A stretch of 64,000 bases of DNA from Thiogranum sp. GTDB taxonomy: Bacteria > Pseudomonadota > Gammaproteobacteria > DSM-19610. This document shows positions 1 through 9,058 of this stretch, one piece after another (the stretch's first letter is position 1; every line of letters begins with the position of its first letter). Below the pieces are notes generated by a model that ran no database searches, was not told the origin of the DNA, and saw nothing but the letters and a program-made list of their open reading frames with translations. A program made the position numbers and the translations under genes. Location of the stretch: the NCBI GenBank assembly GCA_030148805.1, contig JASBSS010000035.1, forward strand, positions 372,001 through 436,000, read 5' to 3'.

Positions 1-1479
1 ATACCACCACTCCGACTGCACGCGTTCCCGGCGCACGTCGAGCAGCAGGTAGCCGTGGGTCTTGAGCTCGACATATTTCATGTGCGGATTCATGGTCGGG
101 ATCAGCTGCGCCAGCGGGTCGGCGGCCGGCTCCGGGAAACCCGGCGACGTGACCGACGGGGTGACGAATTCCACCGCCAGCGGGCCCAGCCCCAGAGGCG
201 GCTGCGGCAGGGCGTTGAGCGGTTGACCCGAGTCGAGGTAGATCTCCATCGCCCAGGAACTGTGGATATCGCCGGTGAGGATCACCACATTGTCGATGGC
301 CCGGGCGCGGATGTGTTCCAGTATCCGTAAACGCGCCTCCGGATAACCGTCCCACTGGTCCATGTTGAGGCTGACCATGTCCTCGGTCACCGGAATGCCC
401 GCGGCCTGCAGGTCGGGTACGTTCAGGCCCTTGAGCTGACCGAACATCACCTGCTGGCCGACCAGGCGCCAGTCGGCCTGCGAGCGGTTCAACCGCTCCA
501 GGAACCAGTCCTCCTGGGGCGCGCCCAGCAGGGTGCGCTGCGGGTCGTTGCGCGCCGGATCGGCAGGCTGGGAGACCTGCTGATCGCGCCCCTCGAGACG
601 GGTGTCGAGCAGAATCAGGTCGGCCAGCGTTCCCCAGCTGAGGGTACGATACATGCGCCCTTCACGGATTGGCATCCATTCGTAATAGGCCTGGATGGCG
701 GCCGCCTTGCGTACGAACCAGTCGCCCTCGCCGGGATTGTGGTTCTCCGCGCCCCCGGTCCAGGCGTCATTGGCGACTTCGTGATCGTCCCAGACGGTGA
801 TGAACGGTTGCAACCGATGCAGCAGCGCCAGATCGGGATCGAGCTTGTACTGCCCGTGGCGATTGCGATAATCCTCGAGCGTCAGGGTCTCGTGGGGAGG
901 TGTCGGAATCCGCCCCAGCGCCGTGCCGTCGCCATAATCGCCGTTGGCGTATTCATAGAGATAATCGCCCAGATGCAGGACGGCGTCGATGTCGCCGCGC
1001 AAGGCCAGGGCGCGATAGACATTGAAGTAGCCTTGTGGGTAGTTGGCGCAGGACACCACGCCCAGGCGCAGATTTTCCGCTGCTCCGACCGGGGCGGTAC
1101 GCGTGCGCCCGATGGGCGAGGTATAGCCGAAGGCACGAAAACGGTAATAATAGGTGCGACCGGGGTGCAGTCCGTCGACGTCCACCTTGACGGTGTAATC
1201 GCGACCCGCGTGGGTTGTCAACTGGCCGTAGCGCGCCGTGTCGCGCATTTCCCGATCGGTGGCCACTTCCCATTGTACCGCCACACTGTCGTCGGAGGTC
1301 CCGCTGATCCGCGACCAGATGACGACGCGCTCGGGCAGCGGATCGCCGCTGGCCACGCCGTGCACGAAGGGGGTCGTGAAGCCCTGGGCCTCGCGGCCGC
1401 TGTCGGCGCGAAGCGCAAAAGGCCAAAGTGCGGCCGCACCGGCGCTGCGTAGAATGAACTCACGTCGATTGATGGGCAT
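1..1479 (-). CDS. phoD: PhoD-family alkaline phosphatase, C-terminus cut by window edge
   Basis: This reads as a secreted PhoD-like phosphatase/phosphodiesterase that releases phosphate from phosphate esters in the periplasm. The ATG at 1479 opens a protein beginning MPINRREFILRSAG, a twin-arginine (Tat) signal typical of PhoD enzymes, which fold with metals before export. The mature part begins with the PhoD pattern FVHGVASGDPLPERVVIWSR. Further in are VSCANYPQG, LHLGDYLYEYANGDYG, WDDHEVANDAW and ILTGDIHSSWAME, which carry the metal ligands of the metallophosphatase fold. About 493 codons are visible and the frame is open at base 1, so the C-terminal end lies outside. It sits 33 bp downstream of the second phosphatase gene on the same strand, so the two are probably co-transcribed. 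I saw no convincing Pho box. Confidence 0.9.
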   Translation of the reverse strand, partial: MPINRREFILRSAGAAALWPFALRADSGREAQGFTTPFVHGVASGDPLPERVVIWSRISGTSDDSVAVQWEVATDREMRDTARYGQLTTHAGRDYTVKVDVDGLHPGRTYYYRFRAFGYTSPIGRTRTAPVGAAENLRLGVVSCANYPQGYFNVYRALALRGDIDAVLHLGDYLYEYANGDYGDGTALGRIPTPPHETLTLEDYRNRHGQYKLDPDLALLHRLQPFITVWDDHEVANDAWTGGAENHNPGEGDWFVRKAAAIQAYYEWMPIREGRMYRTLSWGTLADLILLDTRLEGRDQQVSQPADPARNDPQRTLLGAPQEDWFLERLNRSQADWRLVGQQVMFGQLKGLNVPDLQAAGIPVTEDMVSLNMDQWDGYPEARLRILEHIRARAIDNVVILTGDIHSSWAMEIYLDSGQPLNALPQPPLGLGPLAVEFVTPSVTSPGFPEPAADPLAQLIPTMNPHMKYVELKTHGYLLLDVRRERVQSEWWY

Positions 1480-1512
1480 TGGCGCCTCCGGATAGCGTGG
1501 TCAGGAAGGAAC

Positions 1513-2571
1513 TCAGGGTGTTCGTGGCAGGCTCTTCTCGAACGCCTGGGTGGGAATCCCGCTCAGCGGGTCGACCGTATACGCGGTGGCGGTGAACCGG
1601 TCGCCGTCCAGTTCGATCCAGAAAAAGCCCAGGGTGCCGTCGGCCTGCCAGTAGCTCGGGTTGCGCGCCGCATCGCCGAAGCTGCGGGTTTTGGCGCCTG
1701 CCCCGGAGATGATGAAGAAGGTCTTGCCACAATCGCTCACCGGCTTGAGCCACTCCAGGTCGTGATCGTGGCCGCTGAACAGCACATCCACTTTGCCGCA
1801 CACCGATTGTTCGAGAAAAGCTTTGTAATAGCGACCGCTGGCCTGTTCGGACAGGACGCCGGCGCCGCTGTCGTAATGGCCGGCGTCGCCGTGCTGGCCA
1901 TTGGAAATATAGGGGTGGTGCGCAAAGGCGATCTTCCAGCGGCCGGTGGACGCGTGCAGCGCCTCCTGCACCCACTGGAATTGCTCACGGCCATAGATGG
2001 TGTAGCTGAAATGGGGATTGGGATCGGGGTTGATCGCGGTCAGCGGGTTGGAATCCAGCGCGAAGAAGTCCGCCAGCGGCCGTCCGTCGCTCTGCTGGCC
2101 GGCACTGAAGTGATATTGGCGCGCAGGCATACGCCATTTGTCCGACGGGCGGGCGGTGCGGTAACTATAGGCGACCTGGTAGTCGCCATCGCTGTTGTCG
2201 CCACCGTCGCCGGCCGCCAGCCGGGTATTGTCGTGATTGCCCAGCGCCATGTAGAAAGGGAAGTCGAGAGCGGCATAAGGGCGCTCGAACTTGTCCTCGA
2301 ACTGGGCGTCGTAGGCGCTGCCGACGCCTTCCTCATAGATGTTGTCGCCCAGGCCGAGGGCGAAATCGCAGCCGCGCGCGGCGCAGACCTGGGCGATGGC
2401 CGCCGCCACCTGGTATTGTCCCTGTCCGCCGGTGCCGAAGTCGCCGATGGCGACGAAGCGCAGTGCCGATCCGGCTGCCGCGACCGGGCTGCAGCCCGCC
2501 AGCGACAGCATGACCACGGAAAGTCCCCGGGCGACGGACGCGCCATAGCGGCGCAGCGGTTCGCGCATCAC
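1513..2571 (-). CDS. Purple/tartrate-resistant acid phosphatase-like lipoprotein
   Basis: This is a 352-residue calcineurin-like metallophosphoesterase related to type 5 acid phosphatases, expected to hydrolyse phosphomonoesters outside the cytoplasm. The N-terminus has a hydrophobic signal ending in the lipobox LAGC (about residue 27), so it should be a lipid-anchored envelope protein. The metal-binding motifs occur in order: VAIGDFG (near residue 40), LGLGDNIYEEG (near 74), MALGNHDN (near 110), AFAHHPYISNG (near 218) and SGHDHD (near 268). Length and motif spacing match bacterial TRAP-like enzymes. It is the upstream gene of a two-gene minus-strand unit with the PhoD gene, which suggests a joint role in phosphorus scavenging. 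The substrate is not readable from the sequence. Confidence 0.85.
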   Translation of the reverse strand: MMREPLRRYGASVARGLSVVMLSLAGCSPVAAAGSALRFVAIGDFGTGGQGQYQVAAAIAQVCAARGCDFALGLGDNIYEEGVGSAYDAQFEDKFERPYAALDFPFYMALGNHDNTRLAAGDGGDNSDGDYQVAYSYRTARPSDKWRMPARQYHFSAGQQSDGRPLADFFALDSNPLTAINPDPNPHFSYTIYGREQFQWVQEALHASTGRWKIAFAHHPYISNGQHGDAGHYDSGAGVLSEQASGRYYKAFLEQSVCGKVDVLFSGHDHDLEWLKPVSDCGKTFFIISGAGAKTRSFGDAARNPSYWQADGTLGFFWIELDGDRFTATAYTVDPLSGIPTQAFEKSLPRTP

Positions 2572-2771
2572 AGCTTGGTTCCCCTTGCTGGGGCCGGCAA
2601 AACGGTGGCCGGCGAAAAGTTCAGCGTATTTTTAGGCCGCTACTCTAGCGCGGGATTGTTAAGCGGGTATTACGGGCAGTCCCCGGAGCGCTTAAAATGA
2701 TTGACTTCGGCGTTTGCGGCGTCTTCCATACATGGCCACACCGCCGGAAAACCCGGAAAGGGGTTGCCGGC

Positions 2772-3881
2772 ATGCCGTCGTTGAGGGGTCTTATGCGTGA
2801 TTGTCTCGCTGTTGTGTTGGGGCTGATGCTCGGCCTGGCTCACCTGCCGCCGGCCGCCGCCGAGGGCGCGCCGCAGGCGCCCACGCCGGTGATCGTGGCA
2901 CCCGCGCGTCTGGCCGATTTCGCCGACCGCATCGAGGCGTTAGGCAGCTTGCGCGCGAACGAATCGGTGGCCCTCACCGCCACGGTCACCGAAACCGTCA
3001 GCGCCGTGCATTTCGACGATGGCGAGCGCGTCAAGGCCGGTCAGGTGCTGGTGGAGATGAGCAGCGGCGAGGAGCGCGCCCAGCTGGCCGAGGCCCGCGC
3101 CACGGCCGACGAGGCCCAGCGTCAATACCAACGGGTCCTGTCGCTGGAAACCCAGGGCAGCGCGGCGAAGTCCCTGCTCGATGAGCGCCGGCGGGAGTGG
3201 GAGGCGGCGCAGGCGCGGCGCGCGGCGATCGAGTCGCGCCTGGCCGATCGCACCATCAAAGCGCCGTTTGCCGGGGTGCTGGGCCTGCGTGACCTCAGCC
3301 CGGGCGCGCTGGTGCGGCCGGGCGACTTGATCGCCGTGCTCGACGACGACACGGTGATGAAGCTCGAATTCCAGGTTCCGTCCACGTATCTCGAGGTGTT
3401 GGCGCCGGGGCTCGAAATCGTCGCCACGGCGCCGGCGTTTGCGCAGCGTCAATTTCGCGGTCAGGTGAAATCGATCGACAGCCGCATCGACCCCAGCACG
3501 CGCGCGATCCGGGTGCGGGCGCTACTGCCCAATCCCGACCATCTGCTCAAACCCGGTCTGCTGATGCAGGTGGAGCTGCTCAAGCGGCCGCGCCGTTCCA
3601 TCGTGATCCCGGAAGAGGCGCTCCTGGCCCTGGGGGCGAAGCAATTCGTGCTGGTGGTCGATGCGGCCGACGGCAACAAGGTGGTCCGCCAACCGGTGGA
3701 AATCGGCGGTCGCCGTGCCGGGGAGGTCGAGATCGTCACCGGTCTGAGCGCCGGGCAACAGGTCATCACTCACGGCAGTCTGAAGCTGCGGCCGGGCGAC
3801 AAGGTGGAGATTGCGGTCATCGACGATGGCAGCCAACCCTTGTCCGAGCTGTTGCGACGGTTGCCGGGCGGCGACACGTGA
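2772..3881 (+). CDS. RND efflux periplasmic adaptor (membrane fusion protein)
   Basis: This 369-residue adaptor should link an inner-membrane RND pump to an outer-membrane channel. A signal sequence (MRDCLAVVLGLMLGLAHL, then a cleavage region near AAAEGA) is followed by the barrel-sandwich half VSAVHFDDGERVKAGQVLVEM, a coiled-coil hairpin around residues 80-130, the returning lipoyl half TIKAPFAGVLGLR, and beta-barrel and membrane-proximal domains. The ATG at 2772 is chosen for the AAAGGGG 8 bases upstream. The ATG at 2793 also has a GAGGGG and is a fair alternative, while the in-frame codons back to 2697 do not look like signal sequence. It overlaps the pump gene by 4 bp (GTGA), so the two are translationally coupled. 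No outer-membrane factor gene lies nearby, so a TolC-like partner must be encoded elsewhere. Confidence 0.9.
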   Translation: MPSLRGLMRDCLAVVLGLMLGLAHLPPAAAEGAPQAPTPVIVAPARLADFADRIEALGSLRANESVALTATVTETVSAVHFDDGERVKAGQVLVEMSSGEERAQLAEARATADEAQRQYQRVLSLETQGSAAKSLLDERRREWEAAQARRAAIESRLADRTIKAPFAGVLGLRDLSPGALVRPGDLIAVLDDDTVMKLEFQVPSTYLEVLAPGLEIVATAPAFAQRQFRGQVKSIDSRIDPSTRAIRVRALLPNPDHLLKPGLLMQVELLKRPRRSIVIPEEALLALGAKQFVLVVDAADGNKVVRQPVEIGGRRAGEVEIVTGLSAGQQVITHGSLKLRPGDKVEIAVIDDGSQPLSELLRRLPGGDT

Positions 3882-6800
3882 TTCTGTCGGACGTCTCGAT
3901 CACGCGGCCGGTCTTCGCCTCGGTGCTGTCGCTGCTGCTGGTGGTGTTCGGGCTGCTGGCTTTCGAGCGGCTGCCGCTGCGCGAATACCCCGACATCGAT
4001 CCGCCGGTGGTGTCGGTGGAGACCACCTATCCCGGGGCGGCGGCCAATGTGGTGGAGAACCGCATCACCGAGCTGATCGAAAACCGTATCGCCGGCGTGG
4101 AGGGTATTCGGTTCATCGAATCGAGCAGCGAGGACGGCCGTTCGGTGATCAACATCGAGTTTTCGGTCGGCCGGAACATCGACGCGGCGGCCAACGACGT
4201 GCGCGACCGGGTCTCCACCGTGCTCGACGACCTTCCCGACGAAGCCGACCCGCCCGAGATCCAGAAAGTCGACAGCAACGAAGACGTCATCATGTGGCTC
4301 AACCTGGTGAGCGATCGCATGAGCGTGCCGGAGCTGACCGACTATGCCGAGCGTTACCTGGTGGACCGGTTTTCGGTGTTGAACGGGGTGGCGCGGGTGC
4401 GGGTCGGCGGCGGGCAAGTCTACGCCATGCGCATCTGGCTGGATCGGCGGCAGCTGGCGGCGCGCAATCTGACGGTTGCCGATGTCGAAAGGGCGCTGCG
4501 CGCGGAGAACCTCGAATTGCCCGCCGGCAGCCTGGATTCCGCCGCGCGCCAGTTTACCGTGCGCACCGAGCGCAACTTCCGCAGCGCCGCGGACTTCGCC
4601 CGCCTGGTACTGGCCCGTGGCGACGACGGCTACCTGGTGCGCCTGGGCGATGTGGCGCGGGTCGAGCACGGCACGGCCGAGGACCGGTTGTTTTTCCGGG
4701 GCAACGGCGTACCCACCGTGGGCATCGGGATCATCAAACAGTCCACCGCCAACACCCTGGCCGTGGCCGACGCCGCCAAGGCTCTGATGACGCGCGTCAA
4801 CGCGGGCCTGCCGCCGGGCATGGCGCTGAAACAGAGTTACGACAGCTCGGTGTTCGTCAAGGGCGCCATTCGCGAGGTCTACAAGACGCTGTTCATCGCC
4901 ATCCTGATGGTCGTCGGGGTGATCTATCTGTTTCTCGGCAGTGCCCGGGCCACCCTGGTGCCGGCGGTGACGGTGCCGGTGTCGCTGGTGGCGAGCTTTC
5001 TGGTGCTCCAGGCGCTGGGTTTCTCGATCAATATTCTCACCTTGCTGGCGCTGGTGCTGGCCATCGGCCTGGTGGTGGACGACGCCATCGTGGTGATCGA
5101 GAATATCCATCGACGCATGGAGACCCTGGGTGAATCGCGTCTGGTGGCCGCCTACCGGGGTACGCGTCAGGTGGGTTTTGCCGTCGTCGCCACGACCGTG
5201 GTGCTGGTGTCGGTGTTCGTGCCCATCGCTTTTTTGCAGGGCGATATCGGCCGGCTGTTTTCCGAATTCGCCCTGACCATGGCCGCGGCGGTGGCCTTTT
5301 CGAGCTTTGTCGCCCTGTCCTTGTCGTCCATGCTCGCCTCGAAGGTGCTGCCGCCGATCGGTAGCAGGCCCGCCTTGTCGCGCGCCGTCGACGGACTGTT
5401 CGAAAAGGTGCGGCGCGCTTATCACCGGTCGCTCCAGTGGGCGTTGCGCCACGCCTGGGCGGTGGGGTTGGGCTTCGCCGGGATCGTCGGCGGTTCCTTG
5501 TGGCTGTTCGAGCAGTTGCCCGACGAGTACGCGCCGAAGGAAGACCGCGGCGTGTTTTATCTGATGGTCACCGGCCCCGAGGGCTCGTCGTACCAATATA
5601 TCGCCACCTATATGACCGAGATCGAGCGGCGCATGCTGCCGCTGGTGGAAAACGGCGAAATCAGCCGCCTGCTGGTGCGCGCACCGCGCGCCTTCGGCAA
5701 TTTCGAGATCTTCAATACCGGCATCGTCATCAACGTGTTGAGCGACTGGTCGCAGCGACGCTCGGCCTGGGAGATCATGGACGACGTGCGTGACCGGCTT
5801 CAGGGATTGCCGGGCGTGCGCGTCTTCCCCGTCATGCGCCAGGGCTTCGGGGCCCGTATCCAGAAGCCGGTGCAGTTCGTCATCGGCGGCGGCACCTATC
5901 AGGAGCTGACCGAATGGCGCGATATTCTGGTGGAGAAGATCAACGCGAACAATCCCGGTCTGGTCGGTCTGGACTGGGACTACAAGGAGACCAAGCCCCA
6001 GTTGCGGGTACGCATCGATTACGACCGCGCCGCCGAACTCGGGGTGACGGTCGGCGACATCGGCCGCACCCTGGAGACCATGCTCGGGTCCAGGCGCGTG
6101 ACCACCTACATCGATGCCGGCAAGGAATACGACGTCATCGTGGAGGGGGAGCGCAGTACCCAACGCACGCCCACCAATCTGGAGAACATCTATGTCCGCT
6201 CGCAGCGTAGTGCTCAGCTGATACCGCTTTCCAATTTGGTGCGACTGGAGGAGTTCGCCGATTCTCTGAAGCTGAACCGTTACAATCGGGTAAGGGCGAT
6301 CACCCTGGAGGCCAATCTGGCCGACGGTGTCGCCCTCGGCAGTGTGCTGAACACGCTCGAGCGGCTGGTGCGCGAGCATCTCCCCGGCAGCGCGATTATC
6401 GACTATAAAGGGCAGTCACGGGATTACAAGTTCGCGGGCGGCTCGATCCTGTTCATCTTTGTGCTCGGCGTGGCGGTGGTGTTCCTGGTGCTGGCCGCGC
6501 AGTTCGAGAGCTGGGTGCATCCCCTGGTCATTATGCTGACGGTTCCCCTGGCCATGGCCGGTGCCCTGCTGGGGCTCTACCTGACCGGGCAGACGCTCAA
6601 CCTGTACAGCCAGATCGGTTTGATCATGCTGGTGGGGCTGGCGGCCAAGAACGGCATCCTGATCGTCGAGTTCGCCAATCAGTTGCGTGACGCCGGCCGC
6701 CCCTTCCGCGAGGCGCTGACCGAAGCCGCGGACGTGCGTCTGCGCCCCATTGTGATGACCGGCATCACCACAGCCGCCGGTTCCGCGCCGCTGTTGCTCT

Positions 6801-6973
6801 CCAGCGGGGCCGGCTCCGAGACCCGCACCGTGATCGGCACGGTGATCCTGGCCGGAATTCTGGCGGCCACCCTGTTTACGCTCTATGTCGTGCCGGTGGC
6901 CTATGATCTTCTGGCCCGGCGTACCGGTTCGCCGCTGCGGGTGCGACGGCAATTGGAGCGCGAACTGGGGTAA
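3878..6973 (+). CDS. HAE-1 type RND multidrug efflux permease
   Basis: This 1031-residue inner-membrane proton/drug antiporter is of normal length for the AcrB/MexB family. It opens with the usual LSDVSITRPVFASVLSLLLV segment (TM1) and shows the first porter loop. In TM4 it has GLVVDDAIVVIENIHRRME, whose adjacent aspartates are the proton-relay residues of RND pumps. The second half repeats this architecture with TM7-12 near the C-terminus (LGLYLTGQTLNLYSQIGLIM, KNGILIVEFANQLRDAG). The start codon is GTG at 3878, sharing its last bases with the stop codon of the adaptor gene. Substrates cannot be predicted. The heavy-metal CusA-type methionine features were not evident, so HAE-1 is preferred. 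Confidence 0.93.
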   Translation: MILSDVSITRPVFASVLSLLLVVFGLLAFERLPLREYPDIDPPVVSVETTYPGAAANVVENRITELIENRIAGVEGIRFIESSSEDGRSVINIEFSVGRNIDAAANDVRDRVSTVLDDLPDEADPPEIQKVDSNEDVIMWLNLVSDRMSVPELTDYAERYLVDRFSVLNGVARVRVGGGQVYAMRIWLDRRQLAARNLTVADVERALRAENLELPAGSLDSAARQFTVRTERNFRSAADFARLVLARGDDGYLVRLGDVARVEHGTAEDRLFFRGNGVPTVGIGIIKQSTANTLAVADAAKALMTRVNAGLPPGMALKQSYDSSVFVKGAIREVYKTLFIAILMVVGVIYLFLGSARATLVPAVTVPVSLVASFLVLQALGFSINILTLLALVLAIGLVVDDAIVVIENIHRRMETLGESRLVAAYRGTRQVGFAVVATTVVLVSVFVPIAFLQGDIGRLFSEFALTMAAAVAFSSFVALSLSSMLASKVLPPIGSRPALSRAVDGLFEKVRRAYHRSLQWALRHAWAVGLGFAGIVGGSLWLFEQLPDEYAPKEDRGVFYLMVTGPEGSSYQYIATYMTEIERRMLPLVENGEISRLLVRAPRAFGNFEIFNTGIVINVLSDWSQRRSAWEIMDDVRDRLQGLPGVRVFPVMRQGFGARIQKPVQFVIGGGTYQELTEWRDILVEKINANNPGLVGLDWDYKETKPQLRVRIDYDRAAELGVTVGDIGRTLETMLGSRRVTTYIDAGKEYDVIVEGERSTQRTPTNLENIYVRSQRSAQLIPLSNLVRLEEFADSLKLNRYNRVRAITLEANLADGVALGSVLNTLERLVREHLPGSAIIDYKGQSRDYKFAGGSILFIFVLGVAVVFLVLAAQFESWVHPLVIMLTVPLAMAGALLGLYLTGQTLNLYSQIGLIMLVGLAAKNGILIVEFANQLRDAGRPFREALTEAADVRLRPIVMTGITTAAGSAPLLLSSGAGSETRTVIGTVILAGILAATLFTLYVVPVAYDLLARRTGSPLRVRRQLERELG

Positions 6974-7124
6974 AAGAGTGATTATCCGCGCTTTTCCGTT
7001 CTGTAGGATAGCGCTGATACACGCCGGAGCCATTCGCTGACGTTGCCCAGTGCACGCAACCCCCATCATTCCCCCATAGCGAACGTGCGAGACCGGCGGG
7101 TCCGGCAGGGAGGGAGCGAGGCTT

Positions 7125-7817
7125 ATGGGCAATCAGGACGTTGTCAGCGCGGCGGCCGCGGGCGCCGCGTTCGTGGTTAGGGACTGCGCCCTGGTGGCGC
7201 TGGCGACCGGCCGCAAGGCCCGCCTGCTGCAGGAGTTTCGCAGTGAGCTGGCGGCGATCGACGCGGCCAGCATCTACCACCATTTCTGGGGCGGGCTGTT
7301 GCAGCCGCGCTTCGCCGAGCGCGAATACAACAACGACTTCGCGGCCTGGGTTCGCCACGGCATTCATGACGCGGTATTGGCCGAACGCCTGGCGGCGCTG
7401 CATCCGTCGCGCTTCGCCGACCTGGAAACGCTCCGCCAGGAGATCATCGAACTGGTGGATGCCCGCCTCGATGAGGTGGAACATCTGTTCTGGACCCGGG
7501 CCAGCCAGCAGTTCGAGTTCATCTGCTCGCAGATCGTGGTCTTCGACACCGCGCAGCAGCTACAGCAGCCCGCCGATCTCGCTGCGGCCATCGCCGGTCT
7601 TTCGCCCAGCAGCATCTTTTATCATTTCATCGACGCGCGCCGGCGCACGCCCGCCGGCGAGGACGATTTCAGTTTCTGGTTGGGCACCTTCGGCGCCGAG
7701 TATGCGCCGCTGTGCCAGCAATTGGCCGGCGTGGATCCCTATTTCGGCAGCCTGAAGGAGTTGCGCGACGAACTCGCCGGCCTCTTCGCGGCCTATTTCC
7801 AGGAGGCGCGGCAATGA
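7125..7817 (+). CDS. DUF5752-family protein of the trehalose operon
   Basis: This is a 230-residue soluble protein without signal peptide or membrane segment. It contains two similar halves. Each has a histidine-containing pattern, SIYHHFWGGLLQPRF near residue 47 and SSIFYHFIDARRR near 165, followed by an acidic-aromatic stretch (NNDFAAWV and EDDFSFWLG). This is the pattern of the DUF5752 family, which in my recollection is found beside trehalose or GT4 glycosyltransferase genes. Its function is unknown. It begins the TreT-TreZ-TreY operon and overlaps treT by ATGA, so an accessory or regulatory role in trehalose synthesis is a reasonable inference. A GGAGGGAGCGAGG ribosome-binding region precedes the ATG. 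Confidence 0.75.
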   Translation: MGNQDVVSAAAAGAAFVVRDCALVALATGRKARLLQEFRSELAAIDAASIYHHFWGGLLQPRFAEREYNNDFAAWVRHGIHDAVLAERLAALHPSRFADLETLRQEIIELVDARLDEVEHLFWTRASQQFEFICSQIVVFDTAQQLQQPADLAAAIAGLSPSSIFYHFIDARRRTPAGEDDFSFWLGTFGAEYAPLCQQLAGVDPYFGSLKELRDELAGLFAAYFQEARQ

Positions 7818-9058
7818 GTCTATTGGAAGCCTACGCGCAAGTGGCCGGCGAGGATGTCATCGCCCAGTTGCAACAGCTTGCCGCCCCGCTGGCAGGGGCC
7901 AGGGCGGTGCATGTCAACTCCACGCGCAGCGGCGGCGGCGTGGCCGAGATCCTCACCAAGCTGGTGCCGCTGATGCAGGAGCTGGGGATCGAGACCGAAT
8001 GGGAAGTCATCCACGGCGAAGGCGATTTCTTCGAGTGCACCAAGGGCATGCACAATACCCTGCAAGGCAATCGCACCCCGCTCGGCGATCATCTGCTCAG
8101 AGCCTATGAGCAGACCAACGAGGAAAACGCGCAGCGCCTGCGGCCGACGCTGGAAGCGGCGGACTTCGTCTTCATCCACGATCCGCAGCCGGCGCCCTTG
8201 CTCAAGCTGTGTCCCCGGCGCAAGGGGAAGTGGATCTGGCGTTGTCATATCGATGCCAGTCACCCTTTCAGACCGGTATGGAAATACCTGCGGCAATTCG
8301 TCGTGCCCTATGACGCGAGCATTTTTTCCCTGGCCGCGTTCGCCCAGGAGCTGCCGCATCCCCAGTACCTCATCCCGCCCAGCATCGATCCGCTGAGCGA
8401 CAAGAACAAGACCCTCTCGGACGCTGAGGTGGAAAGCGTCCGCGCACGCCATGGCCTCGATGCCGAGCGTCCGCTGCTGGTACAGGTCTCGCGCTTTGAC
8501 CGCTTCAAGGATCCCATCGGTGTCATCGAGGCCTATCAGCTGGCCAAGCAGTTCATACCCGGGTTGCAGCTGGTGTTGGCCGGCGGCGGCGCCGCCGACG
8601 ACCCCGAGGGCGAAGTGGTGCTGCGCGAAGTCGAGGCGGCGGGGCGCGATGACGAGGATATCCACATACTGATGTTGCCCTCGGATGCCCATGTGGAGAT
8701 CAACGCGCTGCAACGGGCGGCGGACATCGTCTTGCAGAAGTCGGTCCGCGAGGGCTTCGGACTGACCGTCACCGAGGCGCTATGGAAGGGCAAGCCGGTC
8801 ATCGGCGGTGACGTCGGCGGTATCCGCCTGCAGGTCATCGATCACCATACCGGCTTTCTGGTGAACACGCCGGAAGGTGCTGCCCTGCGCATCCGCTATT
8901 TGTTGCATCAACCCGAAAGCATGCGTGCGATGGGCGAAAAGGCGCGCGAGTTTGTCCGCGAGAACTTTCTCATCACGCGCCATCTGCGGGAATACCTGAC
9001 CTTGATGGTCGCCCTGCGCCATGGCGCGCAAGAGCGCATCGAACTCGGCCAGGGCTGA
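7814..9058 (+). CDS. treT: Trehalose synthase TreT (GT4 glycosyltransferase)
   Basis: This 414-residue GT-B glycosyltransferase is most like TreT, which joins NDP-glucose and glucose to form trehalose (reversible in archaeal enzymes). The N-terminal segment VHVNSTRSGGGVAEIL is the TreT-type sugar/nucleotide loop. The C-terminal half carries LLVQVSRFDRFKDP, LVLAGGGAADDPEG and the nucleotide-sugar E-x7-E region EGFGLTVTEALWKGKPVIGG. The ATG at 7814 is chosen for the AGGAGG at 7801-7806 and its ATGA overlap with the DUF5752 gene; in-frame codons upstream overlap that gene and lack family similarity. It overlaps treZ by one base. TreT is uncommon in gammaproteobacteria as far as I know. A generic GT4 role is the alternative, but the operon partners favour trehalose. 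Confidence 0.85.
   Translation: MSLLEAYAQVAGEDVIAQLQQLAAPLAGARAVHVNSTRSGGGVAEILTKLVPLMQELGIETEWEVIHGEGDFFECTKGMHNTLQGNRTPLGDHLLRAYEQTNEENAQRLRPTLEAADFVFIHDPQPAPLLKLCPRRKGKWIWRCHIDASHPFRPVWKYLRQFVVPYDASIFSLAAFAQELPHPQYLIPPSIDPLSDKNKTLSDAEVESVRARHGLDAERPLLVQVSRFDRFKDPIGVIEAYQLAKQFIPGLQLVLAGGGAADDPEGEVVLREVEAAGRDDEDIHILMLPSDAHVEINALQRAADIVLQKSVREGFGLTVTEALWKGKPVIGGDVGGIRLQVIDHHTGFLVNTPEGAALRIRYLLHQPESMRAMGEKAREFVRENFLITRHLREYLTLMVALRHGAQERIELGQG

Noticed and set aside
3770-6379. 869-codon minus-strand open frame
   Set aside because: It lies antisense to the RND permease, is rich in His, Gln, Arg and Gly as expected of a GC-rich shadow frame, and matches no family.
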